Notes: generated from the letters alone by a model not told the origin. DNA of 6,473 bases from Solirubrobacteraceae bacterium (GCA_016462245.1 JAEMTR010000083.1:1-6473); one strand, 5' to 3'; counted from the first letter of the stretch, positions 1 to 6,154 are shown. Translations and numbers: made by a program.

Positions 1-1161
1 CCAACGCGAGTTCGCACCGAGATGACGGAGCGCAAGCTGCAGCCAGCGGAGTGGGGCGGGGAGACCGAATACGTCGACGTTTCAGCCAAGTCTGGTGTCG
101 GTCTCGATGAACTGCTCGAAACGCTGCTTGTTGTCTCCGAGCTTGAAGACCTGAAGGCCAACCCTGACGCTGAGGCGAGCGGGATCGTCGTCGAGTCAAA
201 GCTCGACCCAGGCCGCGGACCTGTCGTCACGGTGCTGATTCAGCGTGGAACGTTGAAGGTCGGCGATGCCTTTGTCGCAGGAGCGCATTGGGGCAAGGCG
301 CGCGCGATGCATGACCACACCGGCGCCGTTCGCGACGCAGCATTCCCAGGTGACCCGGTCGAGCTGCTCGGCTTCGATGGTGTGCCGGACGCTGGGGAGC
401 TGCTCCACGTTACGAAGAACGAGAAGGTCGCCCGCCAGCAGGCCGAAGAGCGCCAAACGAGGATGCGCAATGAGGCCGCGGCGCGCCGCTCGGGCCGCAA
501 GGTTTCGTTCGACGATCTCTTCAGCGGGATTCAGGAAGGCGTTCTAAAAGATCTCAATCTCGTGCTCAAGGCTGATGTTTCCGGCTCGCTCGAAGCGTTC
601 GAGGATGAGATCGCGAAACTGCCGCAGGACGAAATTTCGGTCAACATCATTCACCGCGGCGTCGGCGGGATCAACGAGTCGGACGTGATGCTCGCGGCCG
701 CCTCCGACGCAATCATCCTCGGCTTCAACGTGCGCCCGGTTGGCGACGCGCGCGCCGCCTCGGATCGTGAAGGCGTTGAGATTCGAAGCTATTCAGTGAT
801 CTACAAGGCGCTCGGGGAACTGCGCGACGCGATGACAGGGATGCTCGAGCCGGAAGAGGTCGAGGACGCGCTCGGTAGCGCAGAGGTCCGCCAGACCTTC
901 AAGGCATCGAAGGTCGGCACGATCGCCGGCTGCCAAGTCACGGCAGGGAAGCTGGTCCGCAACGCGCACGTGCGAGTTGTCCGCGATGGCACGGTTGTCT
1001 ACGAGACGACGATCGACTCGCTGAAGCGATTCAACGACGACGCCAAAGAGGTCGCGGAAGGCTTCGAATGCGGCATCGTGCTGGCAAACTTCCAGGACGT
1101 AAAAGAGGGCGACGTGCTCGAGGCCTACACAACGCGCAAGGTGGAACGCCAGCTGGCCTGA
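1..1161 (+). CDS. infB: Translation initiation factor IF2, C-terminal part (5' end outside window)
   Basis: IF2 is the GTPase that brings fMet-tRNA to the 30S subunit and promotes subunit joining. The frame is open from base 1 (first codon cca), so this is the tail of a longer gene; the ATG at 22 is internal. The first residues (PTRVRTEM) match the segment just after the G4 motif of the G domain, and the G5 SAK motif lies at residues 28-30 of the visible part. An EF-Tu-like beta-barrel domain II follows (about 55-155), then a charged linker, domain III (about 185-285, starting near LKDLNLVLKADVSGSLEA) and the fMet-tRNA-binding C-terminal domain (about 290-386), with VGTIAGCQV and the conserved ECGI at 356-359. 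The reading frame is intact to TGA. It is the first visible gene of the block and lies 34 bp before rbfA, the usual infB-rbfA order. The N-terminal region, G1-G4 and the start cannot be judged. Confidence 0.97.
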   Translation, partial: PTRVRTEMTERKLQPAEWGGETEYVDVSAKSGVGLDELLETLLVVSELEDLKANPDAEASGIVVESKLDPGRGPVVTVLIQRGTLKVGDAFVAGAHWGKARAMHDHTGAVRDAAFPGDPVELLGFDGVPDAGELLHVTKNEKVARQQAEERQTRMRNEAAARRSGRKVSFDDLFSGIQEGVLKDLNLVLKADVSGSLEAFEDEIAKLPQDEISVNIIHRGVGGINESDVMLAAASDAIILGFNVRPVGDARAASDREGVEIRSYSVIYKALGELRDAMTGMLEPEEVEDALGSAEVRQTFKASKVGTIAGCQVTAGKLVRNAHVRVVRDGTVVYETTIDSLKRFNDDAKEVAEGFECGIVLANFQDVKEGDVLEAYTTRKVERQLA

Positions 1162-1180
1162 GGCGGGCGCCTCGGGTCGG
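1153..1180 (+). other. Strong RNA hairpin spanning the infB stop codon
   Basis: Bases 1153-1164 pair with 1169-1180 around a GGGC tetraloop: nine Watson-Crick pairs and three G-U wobbles, with no bulge. The core GAGGCG/CGCCTC is perfect. The stem contains the infB TGA (1159-1161). No T-tract follows, so it does not look like an intrinsic terminator. It could act as a processing site, a stability element or a brake on read-through between infB and rbfA. The pairing is read directly from the sequence; any function is inference. Confidence 0.55.
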
Positions 1181-1195
1181 TCAGCAGCCCTCGCG

Positions 1196-1558
1196 ATGGC
1201 CTCCTCACGGATGAGACGCGTCGACGAAGCGATCCGCGAGGTCGCCGCCGACACGATCACGAAGCAGATCAAGGACCCGCGCGTAGGCTTCGTCACCGTC
1301 ACCGACGTTCAGACGACGCCGGACCTAAGTAGCGCGCGAATCTACGTCAGCATCTTTGACTCGCCGTCCGGGCCGGATGACTCTCTTGAGGCCCTGAACG
1401 CTGCCCACGGGCTGGTTCAAAGTGCATTGGCGCGCCAGCTGCGAATGAAGCGGACGCCGACCGTGCAGTTCGTAATTGATACTACGCCGGCGACGGCGGC
1501 GCGGCTCGAAGAGATTCTCGAAGCGGTAGATTTATCTAGCGAAGGCGACTCTAAATGA
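1196..1558 (+). CDS. rbfA: 30S ribosome-binding factor RbfA
   Basis: RbfA is a small KH-fold protein that binds the 30S subunit near 16S rRNA helix 1 and helps late maturation; in some bacteria it is needed for cold adaptation. The 120-residue length is typical. Visible hallmarks are the N-terminal helix RRVDEAIREVAADTI (7-21), the family signature KDPRVGFVTVTDVQTTPDLS (26-45) leading into the strand RIYVSIF, and the later RQLRMKRTPTVQFVID (80-95), where KRTPTV is the conserved Arg-x-Pro segment. The start at 1196 gives the fuller N-terminus; the ATG at 1211 (residue 6) is an alternative, and neither has an obvious Shine-Dalgarno sequence. The stop overlaps the next gene's ATG by 4 bp (ATGA), which suggests translational coupling. 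Confidence 0.95.
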   Translation: MASSRMRRVDEAIREVAADTITKQIKDPRVGFVTVTDVQTTPDLSSARIYVSIFDSPSGPDDSLEALNAAHGLVQSALARQLRMKRTPTVQFVIDTTPATAARLEEILEAVDLSSEGDSK

Positions 1559-2544
1559 ATCCGACCGCAACCGAAAGCCGCGAGCAGACGATCGCCGTGC
1601 TCAGCGCCGGTGAGCGCTTCCTTCTCGTGACCCACGAACACCCCGACGGTGACGCACTCGGCTCGCTGCTCTCGATGTCGCTGATCTTGCGATCGCTCGG
1701 CAAGGATGTCGTCGGCTTCATCGCCGCCGACGACCTCCCACTTTCTTACGAGTACGACTGGCTCGACGTCAGCGAAGTCGTCTCGGAGATCCCCGAAGAC
1801 GCCGATCAGCGCGTCGTCGTCTTTCTCGACTGCGGCAATACCGAACGCAGCCCGCTGGTAGATCAGGCCGCGGCGCCTGAGCAGCTGCTGAACATCGACC
1901 ATCACCACGACAACACCCGTTTCGGCACGATCGACTATGTCGTAGAGGAGGCCTCATCGACTGCAGAGATCGTCTGGGATCTCGCTCGCGGGCTAGAAGT
2001 GCCACTGACGCTCGAGATTGCCGAAGCGCTCTATTTAGGCCTGATCACCGACACCGGGCGCTTTATGTACCCGAATGCGACTGCCCGCTCACACGCGATG
2101 GCGACCGAGCTGCTGGCCGCGGGGATCGACGGCAACCTGATCTTCCGCCGCGTTTACGAGAACTTGCCGGAAGCGAAGCTCCATCTGTTCGCCCGCGCGC
2201 TCAGCGGCGCCGAGCGCTACCTCGATGGACGGCTGACTCTGTCGCTGCTCAGCAACGATGATTTCGAAGAGTGCGGCGCTCCCCCCAGTTACACCGAAGG
2301 GATCGTCGATTTCCTGCGGGCCGTCGACGGCACGCGCGTCGCCGCCTTGATCCGCGAGACGACAGACGAGAGCGGCGAGAGCTACCGAATTTCGATGCGC
2401 GCCAGCGACGGCGAGATTGACGTGTCAAAGATTGCTCGCGCCGGCGGCGGCGGAGGGCACCCGGCCGCAGCAGGTTTCAAGAGCGAACTTCCTAAAGCAG
2501 AGCTGATCGATCTGCTCTGCGCGCAAATCAGCGAACAGTCATAA
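1555..2544 (+). CDS. DHH/DHHA1 phosphoesterase, NrnA-type nanoRNase / pAp phosphatase
   Basis: This 329-residue protein has the full motif set of the DHH family that in NrnA degrades short oligoribonucleotides and dephosphorylates 3'-phosphoadenosine 5'-phosphate. Motif I is HEHPDGDALGS (27-37), with metal-binding His and Asp residues. Motif II is VVFLDCGNTER (88-98, Asp92). The eponymous motif is NIDHHHDN (113-120), and motif IV is GLITDTGRF (162-170). The C-terminal DHHA1 domain ends with the glycine-rich substrate loop GGGGGHPAAAG (297-307, His302). No catalytic residue appears missing. The protein should be cytoplasmic and Mn-dependent. A DHH gene between rbfA and truB is a common arrangement in Gram-positive bacteria. 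The ATG lies in the ATGA overlap with rbfA, with a weak GAAGG upstream at 1541-1545. Family membership is certain; the preferred substrate (nanoRNA, pAp or a cyclic-dinucleotide product) cannot be told from sequence. Confidence 0.93.
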   Translation: MNPTATESREQTIAVLSAGERFLLVTHEHPDGDALGSLLSMSLILRSLGKDVVGFIAADDLPLSYEYDWLDVSEVVSEIPEDADQRVVVFLDCGNTERSPLVDQAAAPEQLLNIDHHHDNTRFGTIDYVVEEASSTAEIVWDLARGLEVPLTLEIAEALYLGLITDTGRFMYPNATARSHAMATELLAAGIDGNLIFRRVYENLPEAKLHLFARALSGAERYLDGRLTLSLLSNDDFEECGAPPSYTEGIVDFLRAVDGTRVAALIRETTDESGESYRISMRASDGEIDVSKIARAGGGGGHPAAAGFKSELPKAELIDLLCAQISEQS

Positions 2545-2550
2545 GCCAGC

Positions 2551-3381
2551 GTGGACGGAATAGTGCTCGTCGACAAGCCCGCCGGGCTCAGTTCGCACAA
2601 GGTGACAAACGACGTGCGCCGAGCACTTGGAGCCGATAAAGCAGGCCACGCTGGCACTCTCGATCCGTTCGCGACCGGGCTACTGATCGTCCTGCTCGGG
2701 CGCGCGCGCCGTGTCCAGCGCTTCTTCATGGGAATGTCGAAGGAGTACGTCGCCGGCGCTCGGCTTGGGGCGAGCTCGACTACCGGTGACCCGGAGGGCG
2801 AGATTAGGGTCACCGGCAAGATGCCGCCGGAAAAGTTCGAGCCGGTAATCGGCAAGATCAGTCAGCGCCCACCGATCTACAGCGCCGTCAAGGTGGACGG
2901 TAAGCGGGCCTACAATCGCGCGCGCGCTGGCGAGCAGTTTGAGCTTCCGTCACGGCAGGTCGAACTGTTTGAGTTCAGCGAGCTAAGTCGCGAGGACGAT
3001 CACGCCGAATATTTGATTCGCTGCTCGTCGGGAACTTATGTGCGCTCACTGATCTCCGAGCTCGGCGACGCCTACACAGAATCCTTGAGGCGAACGCGGA
3101 TCGGCCCGTTCAGCGTCGATCACGCCGACGCCAGCCAGATCGTTGGGCTAGCCGCCGCGCTCGGCTTCTTCGACTCGATTGAGCTCGGCGCTGACGACGC
3201 AAAGAAGGCTGCACACGGCGTCGCGATCGAATTGGGCGGGCAGGTGATTGGGGCACCCTTGCGCGCGCCTGAGGACGCGGTCCCCTGTGAGCTGCTGCTG
3301 ACCGACGCAGACGGCCCGGTCGCACTCGCTGAGCGGCGTGACGACGGAATGCTGAAGCCGGTCGTAGGCTTCCGAGCATGA
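2551..3381 (+). CDS. truB: tRNA pseudouridine(55) synthase TruB
   Basis: TruB converts U55 in the T-loop of tRNAs to pseudouridine and also acts as a tRNA-folding chaperone. The N-terminus is classic: GIVLVDKPAGLSSHKV (3-18), then KAGHAGTLDPFATGLL (30-45), where Asp38 is the catalytic nucleophile. Further conserved blocks are KEYVAGARLGASSTTGDPEG (64-83), QRPPIYSAVKVDGKRAY (105-121), with Tyr110 in the active site, and RCSSGTYVRSLISELG (157-172). The last ~80 residues form a divergent C-terminal domain, as in actinobacterial TruB proteins. At 276 residues the length is normal for bacteria. The start is GTG, 6 bp after the DHH gene's TAA, with no visible Shine-Dalgarno sequence; any start further upstream would have to lie inside the DHH gene, and this one gives the expected N-terminus. 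The stop overlaps ribF by 4 bp (ATGA). Confidence 0.96.
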   Translation: MDGIVLVDKPAGLSSHKVTNDVRRALGADKAGHAGTLDPFATGLLIVLLGRARRVQRFFMGMSKEYVAGARLGASSTTGDPEGEIRVTGKMPPEKFEPVIGKISQRPPIYSAVKVDGKRAYNRARAGEQFELPSRQVELFEFSELSREDDHAEYLIRCSSGTYVRSLISELGDAYTESLRRTRIGPFSVDHADASQIVGLAAALGFFDSIELGADDAKKAAHGVAIELGGQVIGAPLRAPEDAVPCELLLTDADGPVALAERRDDGMLKPVVGFRA

Positions 3382-4262
3382 AGGTCACGCGATTTAGCGA
3401 AGTCGAGCCGCGCGAGCGCGTTGTCGCCGTAGGCACCTTCGACGGCGTCCACCTTGGCCACCGCGAAGTAATCGCTGGCGCTGACACGGTGCTGACCTTC
3501 GATCCTCACCCGATGTCGATCACGAGGCCCGATAAAGCGCCGTTGCTGCTTACCTCACCGGAGCGAAAGGCCGAGCTGGTTGAGTCGCTCGGTGTTGAGG
3601 AGATCGTCGTGATCAGTTTCGATCAGCAGTTCGCAGAGCACAGCGCAGAGGAGTTCATCGACGAAGTGCTCGTCGGCGGGCTCTGCGCAACGCGCGTTCA
3701 GGTCGGTCAGAACTTTGGCTTTGGTAAGCGCGCTCAAGGGCGGGCCGAGACTCTGCTCGCAGATTCGCGCTTTCAAACCGAGGTGATGCCGCTATTCGAG
3801 ATTGACGGAAACACCGTCAGTTCGAGTCGGATTCGCACGCTGCTGGAGCTAGGCGACGTTGCGCAGGCCAACCGACTGCTCGGCGCGCCGTTCCTCTTTA
3901 GCGCCGAAGTGCAGCACGGTGAGCGTCGCGGCCGCGAACTTGGTTACCCGACCGCCAACCTCAACCCGATCGCCGGTTACTGCACGCCCGGGCACGGCGT
4001 CTACGCTGGCCGGGCAGAGCTCGCCGGCGGTGAGACGAGGCTCGCGGCGATCAATGTTGGCATGCGGCCAATGTTTGAAAGTGGGCTCGGAGAGCTGATC
4101 GAGGCCTACCTGCTCGATTTCGATCGTGACATTTACGGGCAGCCACTGAGGGTCGAATTCCTCCAGCGTCTGCGCGGCGAAGAAAGCTTCGACAGCGTCG
4201 ATGATCTAAAGCGGCAGATGGCGGCCGACGTCGAAGCCACGCGCGAGCTGGCCGGCGCATAA
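3378..4262 (+). CDS. ribF: Bifunctional riboflavin kinase / FMN adenylyltransferase RibF
   Basis: RibF makes FMN from riboflavin and then FAD from FMN, both using ATP, in the cytoplasm. The N-terminal adenylyltransferase domain shows the nucleotidyl-transferase signature GTFDGVHLGH (19-28), TFDPHP (40-45), VGQNFGFGKRAQG (109-121) and VSSSRIR (147-153). The C-terminal flavokinase domain shows the GYPTANL motif (189-195), INVGMRP, IEAYLLDFDRDIYG and the ending LRVEFLQRLRGEESFDSVDDLKRQ spread over the last 60 residues. At 294 residues it is slightly short. Only 11 residues separate HLGH from TFDPHP, where well-studied RibF proteins have roughly 25, so the first helix of the nucleotide-binding fold is cut down; the reading frame is nevertheless intact and all other motifs are present. 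The start lies in the ATGA overlap with truB, and truB-ribF-rpsO is a widespread gene order. Confidence 0.95.
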   Translation: MKVTRFSEVEPRERVVAVGTFDGVHLGHREVIAGADTVLTFDPHPMSITRPDKAPLLLTSPERKAELVESLGVEEIVVISFDQQFAEHSAEEFIDEVLVGGLCATRVQVGQNFGFGKRAQGRAETLLADSRFQTEVMPLFEIDGNTVSSSRIRTLLELGDVAQANRLLGAPFLFSAEVQHGERRGRELGYPTANLNPIAGYCTPGHGVYAGRAELAGGETRLAAINVGMRPMFESGLGELIEAYLLDFDRDIYGQPLRVEFLQRLRGEESFDSVDDLKRQMAADVEATRELAGA

Positions 4263-4276
4263 AGCCAGCGTGCTGC

Positions 4277-4282
4277 TAGCCT
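4277..4282 (+). promoter_or_regulatory. Candidate -10 box (TAGCCT) just before rpsO
   Basis: TAGCCT fits the actinobacterial TANNNT -10 pattern and lies 10 bp before the rpsO ATG in the only sizeable gap of this part of the block. The surrounding GCTAGNNTG pattern recurs before pnp (6082-6090). No convincing -35 element is seen. If used, transcription would begin about 4 nt before the ATG, giving an almost leaderless mRNA, which would fit the lack of any Shine-Dalgarno sequence there. The evidence is weak and pattern-based. Confidence 0.3.
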
Positions 4283-4292
4283 GCGTCGTTCG

Positions 4293-4565
4293 ATGAGCAC
4301 GCTTACTCCAGAGAAGACCCGCGAGATCGCAGCCACCTATGGCGGCGGCGAAGCGAACACTGGTGACACGCGCGTACAGATCGCGCTGCTGAGCCAGCGG
4401 ATCGAAGACTTGACCGAGCATCTGCGCGGAGCGAAGAAGGATCACGCCTCGCGCCGTGGCCTGCTGATGCTGGTCGGTCGTAGGCGCCGCCTGCTGAACT
4501 ACCTGCAGAGCAGCAATCTCGAGGCTTATCGTGAGCTAGTAACTGCACTCGGTCTGCGCAAGTGA
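4293..4565 (+). CDS. rpsO: 30S ribosomal protein S15
   Basis: S15 is a primary 16S rRNA-binding protein of the central domain, contacting helices 20-22, and forms intersubunit bridge B4. The 90-residue length is exact for the family. Diagnostic blocks are NTGDTRVQIALLSQRIEDLT (22-41), then EHL and KKDHASRRGLLMLVGRRRRL (48-67), then LNYL and the ending ALGLRK. The conserved His43, Asp50, His51, Ser53 and the Arg run at 63-66 are all present. The familiar SPEVQ is replaced by DTRVQ here. The gene lies 30 bp after ribF. In many bacteria S15 represses its own mRNA through a structured 5' leader; this short gap leaves no room for one unless it reaches into ribF. The TGA overlaps the GTG start of the peroxiredoxin by 4 bp. 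Confidence 0.97.
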   Translation: MSTLTPEKTREIAATYGGGEANTGDTRVQIALLSQRIEDLTEHLRGAKKDHASRRGLLMLVGRRRRLLNYLQSSNLEAYRELVTALGLRK

Positions 4566-5023
4566 GCATCATCGCGCCAGGCACGAAGGTGCCCTCGTTC
4601 AGTTTGGCCCGAGAGGACGGCTCGACGTTCACTGAGGCCGATCTCGTCGGCCAGACGACGGTGCTCGTCTTCTACCCGTTTGCATTCAGCTCCGTTTGCA
4701 CCAGCCAGCTTCAGGTCTACACCGAGGCGCTGCCTGAGATCACAGCCGATGGCGCCGTCATCTACGCGGTTTCGACCGATTCGAGCGTTTCACAGGAAGC
4801 TTTCCGCGAGCAGCTCGGCGTGCCGATAGAGCAGCTCTCCGACTTCGAACCGAAGGGCGCGACCGCGAAGCTCTTCGGCGCTTACTTCGATCCCGCAGGT
4901 ATGACGAACCGCGCCCTCGTGATCGTAGGCCCCGACGGCTGCGTCACTTGGAGCTACTTGGCCGACAGCCCTGGCGACATGCCGGGCGTCAACTTGATCA
5001 TCGACGGCCTCGCCGCAAGCTAA
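4562..5023 (+). CDS. AhpE-like 1-Cys peroxiredoxin (AhpC/TSA family)
   Basis: Peroxiredoxins reduce H2O2, organic peroxides and peroxynitrite through a peroxidatic cysteine. The thioredoxin-fold N-terminus (APGTKVPSFSLAREDGSTF) leads to the active-site block FYPFAFSSVCTSQL (37-50), which has the PxxxSxxC motif with peroxidatic Cys46. The SDFEPKGATAKLFGAYF block (93-109) and the NRALVIV strand (116-122), with the catalytic Arg117, follow. The length of 153 residues and the SDFxPxGAxxxxxG stretch resemble mycobacterial AhpE, a 1-Cys enzyme recycled by mycothiol/mycoredoxin. The only other cysteine, Cys127 (DGCVTW), is in a turn where a resolving Cys is not usual. No signal peptide is present, so it acts in the cytoplasm. 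GTG is chosen as start because it gives a full-length N-terminus; it overlaps the rpsO TGA (GTGA), so its expression is probably coupled to S15. The reductant is unknown; the DsbA-like protein at 5569 is one candidate. Confidence 0.9.
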   Translation: MSIIAPGTKVPSFSLAREDGSTFTEADLVGQTTVLVFYPFAFSSVCTSQLQVYTEALPEITADGAVIYAVSTDSSVSQEAFREQLGVPIEQLSDFEPKGATAKLFGAYFDPAGMTNRALVIVGPDGCVTWSYLADSPGDMPGVNLIIDGLAAS

Positions 5024-5026
5024 GCG

Positions 5027-5518
5027 TTAGGCGTCGCCGCTAGCAGCGCGCCGCTCAATGTCGGCCGCCAGCAGCGGCGCGATCACCTCGGCGCGGTAAT
5101 CAAAGATTGAAGCCACGTCACGTCCGACGAAGAGGCTGTGGGCAAGGTCGCCGACGAGGCCATAACCGATTGAGTAGCGCACCACGTCGGTCATCAGCGT
5201 GCGCCCGCCTGGCAAGGGTTCAAAGCTGTGTGTGTGGTGCCAGAGCTTGTATGGACCTTTGATCTGCGTGTCGACAAAACGCTCGCTTGGCTGCCACTGC
5301 TCGATCAGCGTGCGCCAGCGGATTGGGATGCGGTGGATCTTCAGGCGGTATTCGATCAGCGTGCCGGCGTGCATCGCGATTGGGCGCGGCGTCGTCACTT
5401 GGAAGGCCAGCAACGGTGGCGTGATCGCTTCGAGGTTCGTCGCGTCGCCGAAGAAGGGGAATACCTCCTCCGGGCGGCCTTCGACTTCTTGCTGGCGACT
5501 GAGCGTGTGGACGGTCAT
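5027..5518 (-). CDS. SRPBCC (START/Bet v1-like) family protein of unknown ligand
   Basis: This is the only minus-strand gene in the window. The 163-residue protein fits the SRPBCC helix-grip fold, which encloses a hydrophobic ligand pocket. The N-terminal strand LSRQQEVEGRPEEVFPFFGD (6-25) leads into NLEAITPPLLAF (28-39), and IEYRLKIHRIPIRWRTLIEQW (55-75) is a pair of strands. DTQIKGPYKLWHHTHSFEPL (83-102) is the most distinctive stretch, followed by a GGR turn and MTDVVRYSIGYGLVGDLAH. The C-terminal helix begins near FDYRAEVIAPLL. The ITPP and GPYxxWxHxHxF pattern marks a conserved but uncharacterised bacterial subfamily, sometimes found next to or fused with nucleoside-diphosphate-sugar epimerases; no epimerase is visible here. 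No signal peptide or membrane segment is seen. Its TAA faces the peroxiredoxin TAA across 3 bp, and its start is 50 bp from the divergent DsbA-like gene. The ligand and reaction are unknown. Confidence 0.85.
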   Translation of the reverse strand: MTVHTLSRQQEVEGRPEEVFPFFGDATNLEAITPPLLAFQVTTPRPIAMHAGTLIEYRLKIHRIPIRWRTLIEQWQPSERFVDTQIKGPYKLWHHTHSFEPLPGGRTLMTDVVRYSIGYGLVGDLAHSLFVGRDVASIFDYRAEVIAPLLAADIERRAASGDA

Positions 5519-5568
5519 CGGTTGGGGTACGACGCCGAGCAGCTGCGGGATCTACTGTTTGAGCGGCG

Positions 5569-6045
5569 ATGCGCGATTTATCCAGCCTGCCGGTCGAGCC
5601 AGTCGGACCTGACGACCATCTGCGCAGTGGAGACGGCGAGCCGCTGATCATCTACGCCGAATTCAGCTGCCCTGAATGCGCGATCGCGGCCGAGCGGCTT
5701 AAAGAGAGCGGCGCGTCGGTCTGTTTCCGCCACTTTGCGCTTGCTGCCCGCAGCCCGCGCGCGGTCAAGTTAGCGATCGCCTCGGAAGCAGCAGCGCGGC
5801 AGGGACTCTTTTGGGAGTTTCACGACTCACTCTTCGCCGACCAGGGTCGGCTCGATGATCCACATCTTTGGCAGCGATGTGAGCTGCTTGGGATCGACGT
5901 CGACCGCTTCGAGCTCGACCGCCGCGACCAATCGCTGGCCGACAAAGTCGCGTCCGACGCGACCGCAGCGATGCGCGCGGGGGCGACCGGCGCGCCAACG
6001 TTTGTCGTTGCCGGCGAGCTGCAGAGCCAGTTGCCACAGCTTTAG
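5569..6045 (+). CDS. Cytoplasmic DsbA-like thioredoxin-fold protein (CPEC motif)
   Basis: The 158-residue protein is of the DsbA/thioredoxin_4 type, resembling the C-terminal domain fused to some NhaA antiporters. The strand PLIIYAEFSCPECAIAAERL (25-44) carries the redox motif Cys34-Pro-Glu-Cys37. RHFALAARSPRAVKLAIASE (54-73) and AAARQGLFWEFHDSLFADQG (74-93) form the inserted helical domain, and GAPTFVV (141-147) holds the cis-proline loop (Pro143) opposite the active site. The frame ends only 11 residues after that strand (AGELQSQLPQL), so the final strand and helix of typical relatives are short or missing. There is no signal peptide, so oxidative folding in the envelope is unlikely; a reductant or isomerase role in the cytoplasm is inferred. 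Extra cysteines are at 52 and 104. The ATG at 5569 is the first in-frame ATG after a stop at 5560-5562; no strong Shine-Dalgarno sequence is seen. Substrates are unknown. Confidence 0.85.
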   Translation: MRDLSSLPVEPVGPDDHLRSGDGEPLIIYAEFSCPECAIAAERLKESGASVCFRHFALAARSPRAVKLAIASEAAARQGLFWEFHDSLFADQGRLDDPHLWQRCELLGIDVDRFELDRRDQSLADKVASDATAAMRAGATGAPTFVVAGELQSQLPQL

Positions 6046-6083
6046 CGCTGAGAGGCGTCCTGCGGCGAAACACGCGAGGCGGC

Positions 6084-6089
6084 TAGGAT
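6084..6089 (+). promoter_or_regulatory. Candidate -10 box (TAGGAT) for pnp
   Basis: TAGGAT matches the TANNNT -10 pattern and sits in GGCTAGGATGG, similar to the GCTAGCCTG context before rpsO. Transcription would start near 6096 and give a leader of about 76 nt that contains the hairpin at 6125-6149. No clear -35 is visible. An independent pnp promoter is expected here because the upstream gene order is broken by a minus-strand gene. The assignment is tentative. Confidence 0.35.
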
Positions 6090-6124
6090 GGCGTCAATCG
6101 GATATCGAAAAGAATTTAACTAAT

Positions 6125-6154
6125 AGGCCGCAGGATCCGAAGGCGGCCTTTTTT
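6125..6154 (+). terminator. Intrinsic terminator or attenuator hairpin upstream of pnp
   Basis: AGGCCGC (6125-6131) pairs perfectly with GCGGCCT (6143-6149) around an 11-nt loop, and six Ts run from 6149 to 6154, the form of a Rho-independent terminator. It lies 80 bp after the DsbA-like stop and 17 bp before the pnp ATG. It may simply end the DsbA-like transcript. If the pnp promoter lies upstream of it, as the candidate -10 at 6084 suggests, it would lie in the pnp leader and act as an attenuator. Confidence 0.65.

Noticed and set aside
22..24. ATG at 22 as the infB start
   Set aside because: The frame is open to base 1 and upstream codons encode conserved IF2 residues (PTRVRTE), so the gene begins outside the window.
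793..1302. Long minus-strand open frame (169 codons) opposite infB and rbfA
   Set aside because: It lies antisense to clearly conserved genes, crosses two of them, and its translation shows no recognisable domain; long antisense frames are expected in GC-rich coding DNA.
1417..1908. Minus-strand open frame (163 codons) opposite rbfA and the DHH gene
   Set aside because: It is a shadow of two well-supported genes with no family motif.
4263..4292. S15-binding leader structure (rpsO autoregulation)
   Set aside because: The 30-bp gap is too short for the known pseudoknot or junction leaders, and no matching helices were seen.
5519..5568. Divergent promoter between the SRPBCC and DsbA-like genes
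   Set aside because: The 50-bp gap must hold control signals if both genes start there, and TACTGT at 5553-5558 loosely fits a -10, but no -35 or clear box for the minus strand is visible, so I did not annotate it.
5228..5647. Plus-strand open frames opposite the SRPBCC gene
   Set aside because: The minus-strand protein has a coherent SRPBCC motif pattern, while the plus-strand translations have none and would overlap the DsbA-like gene.
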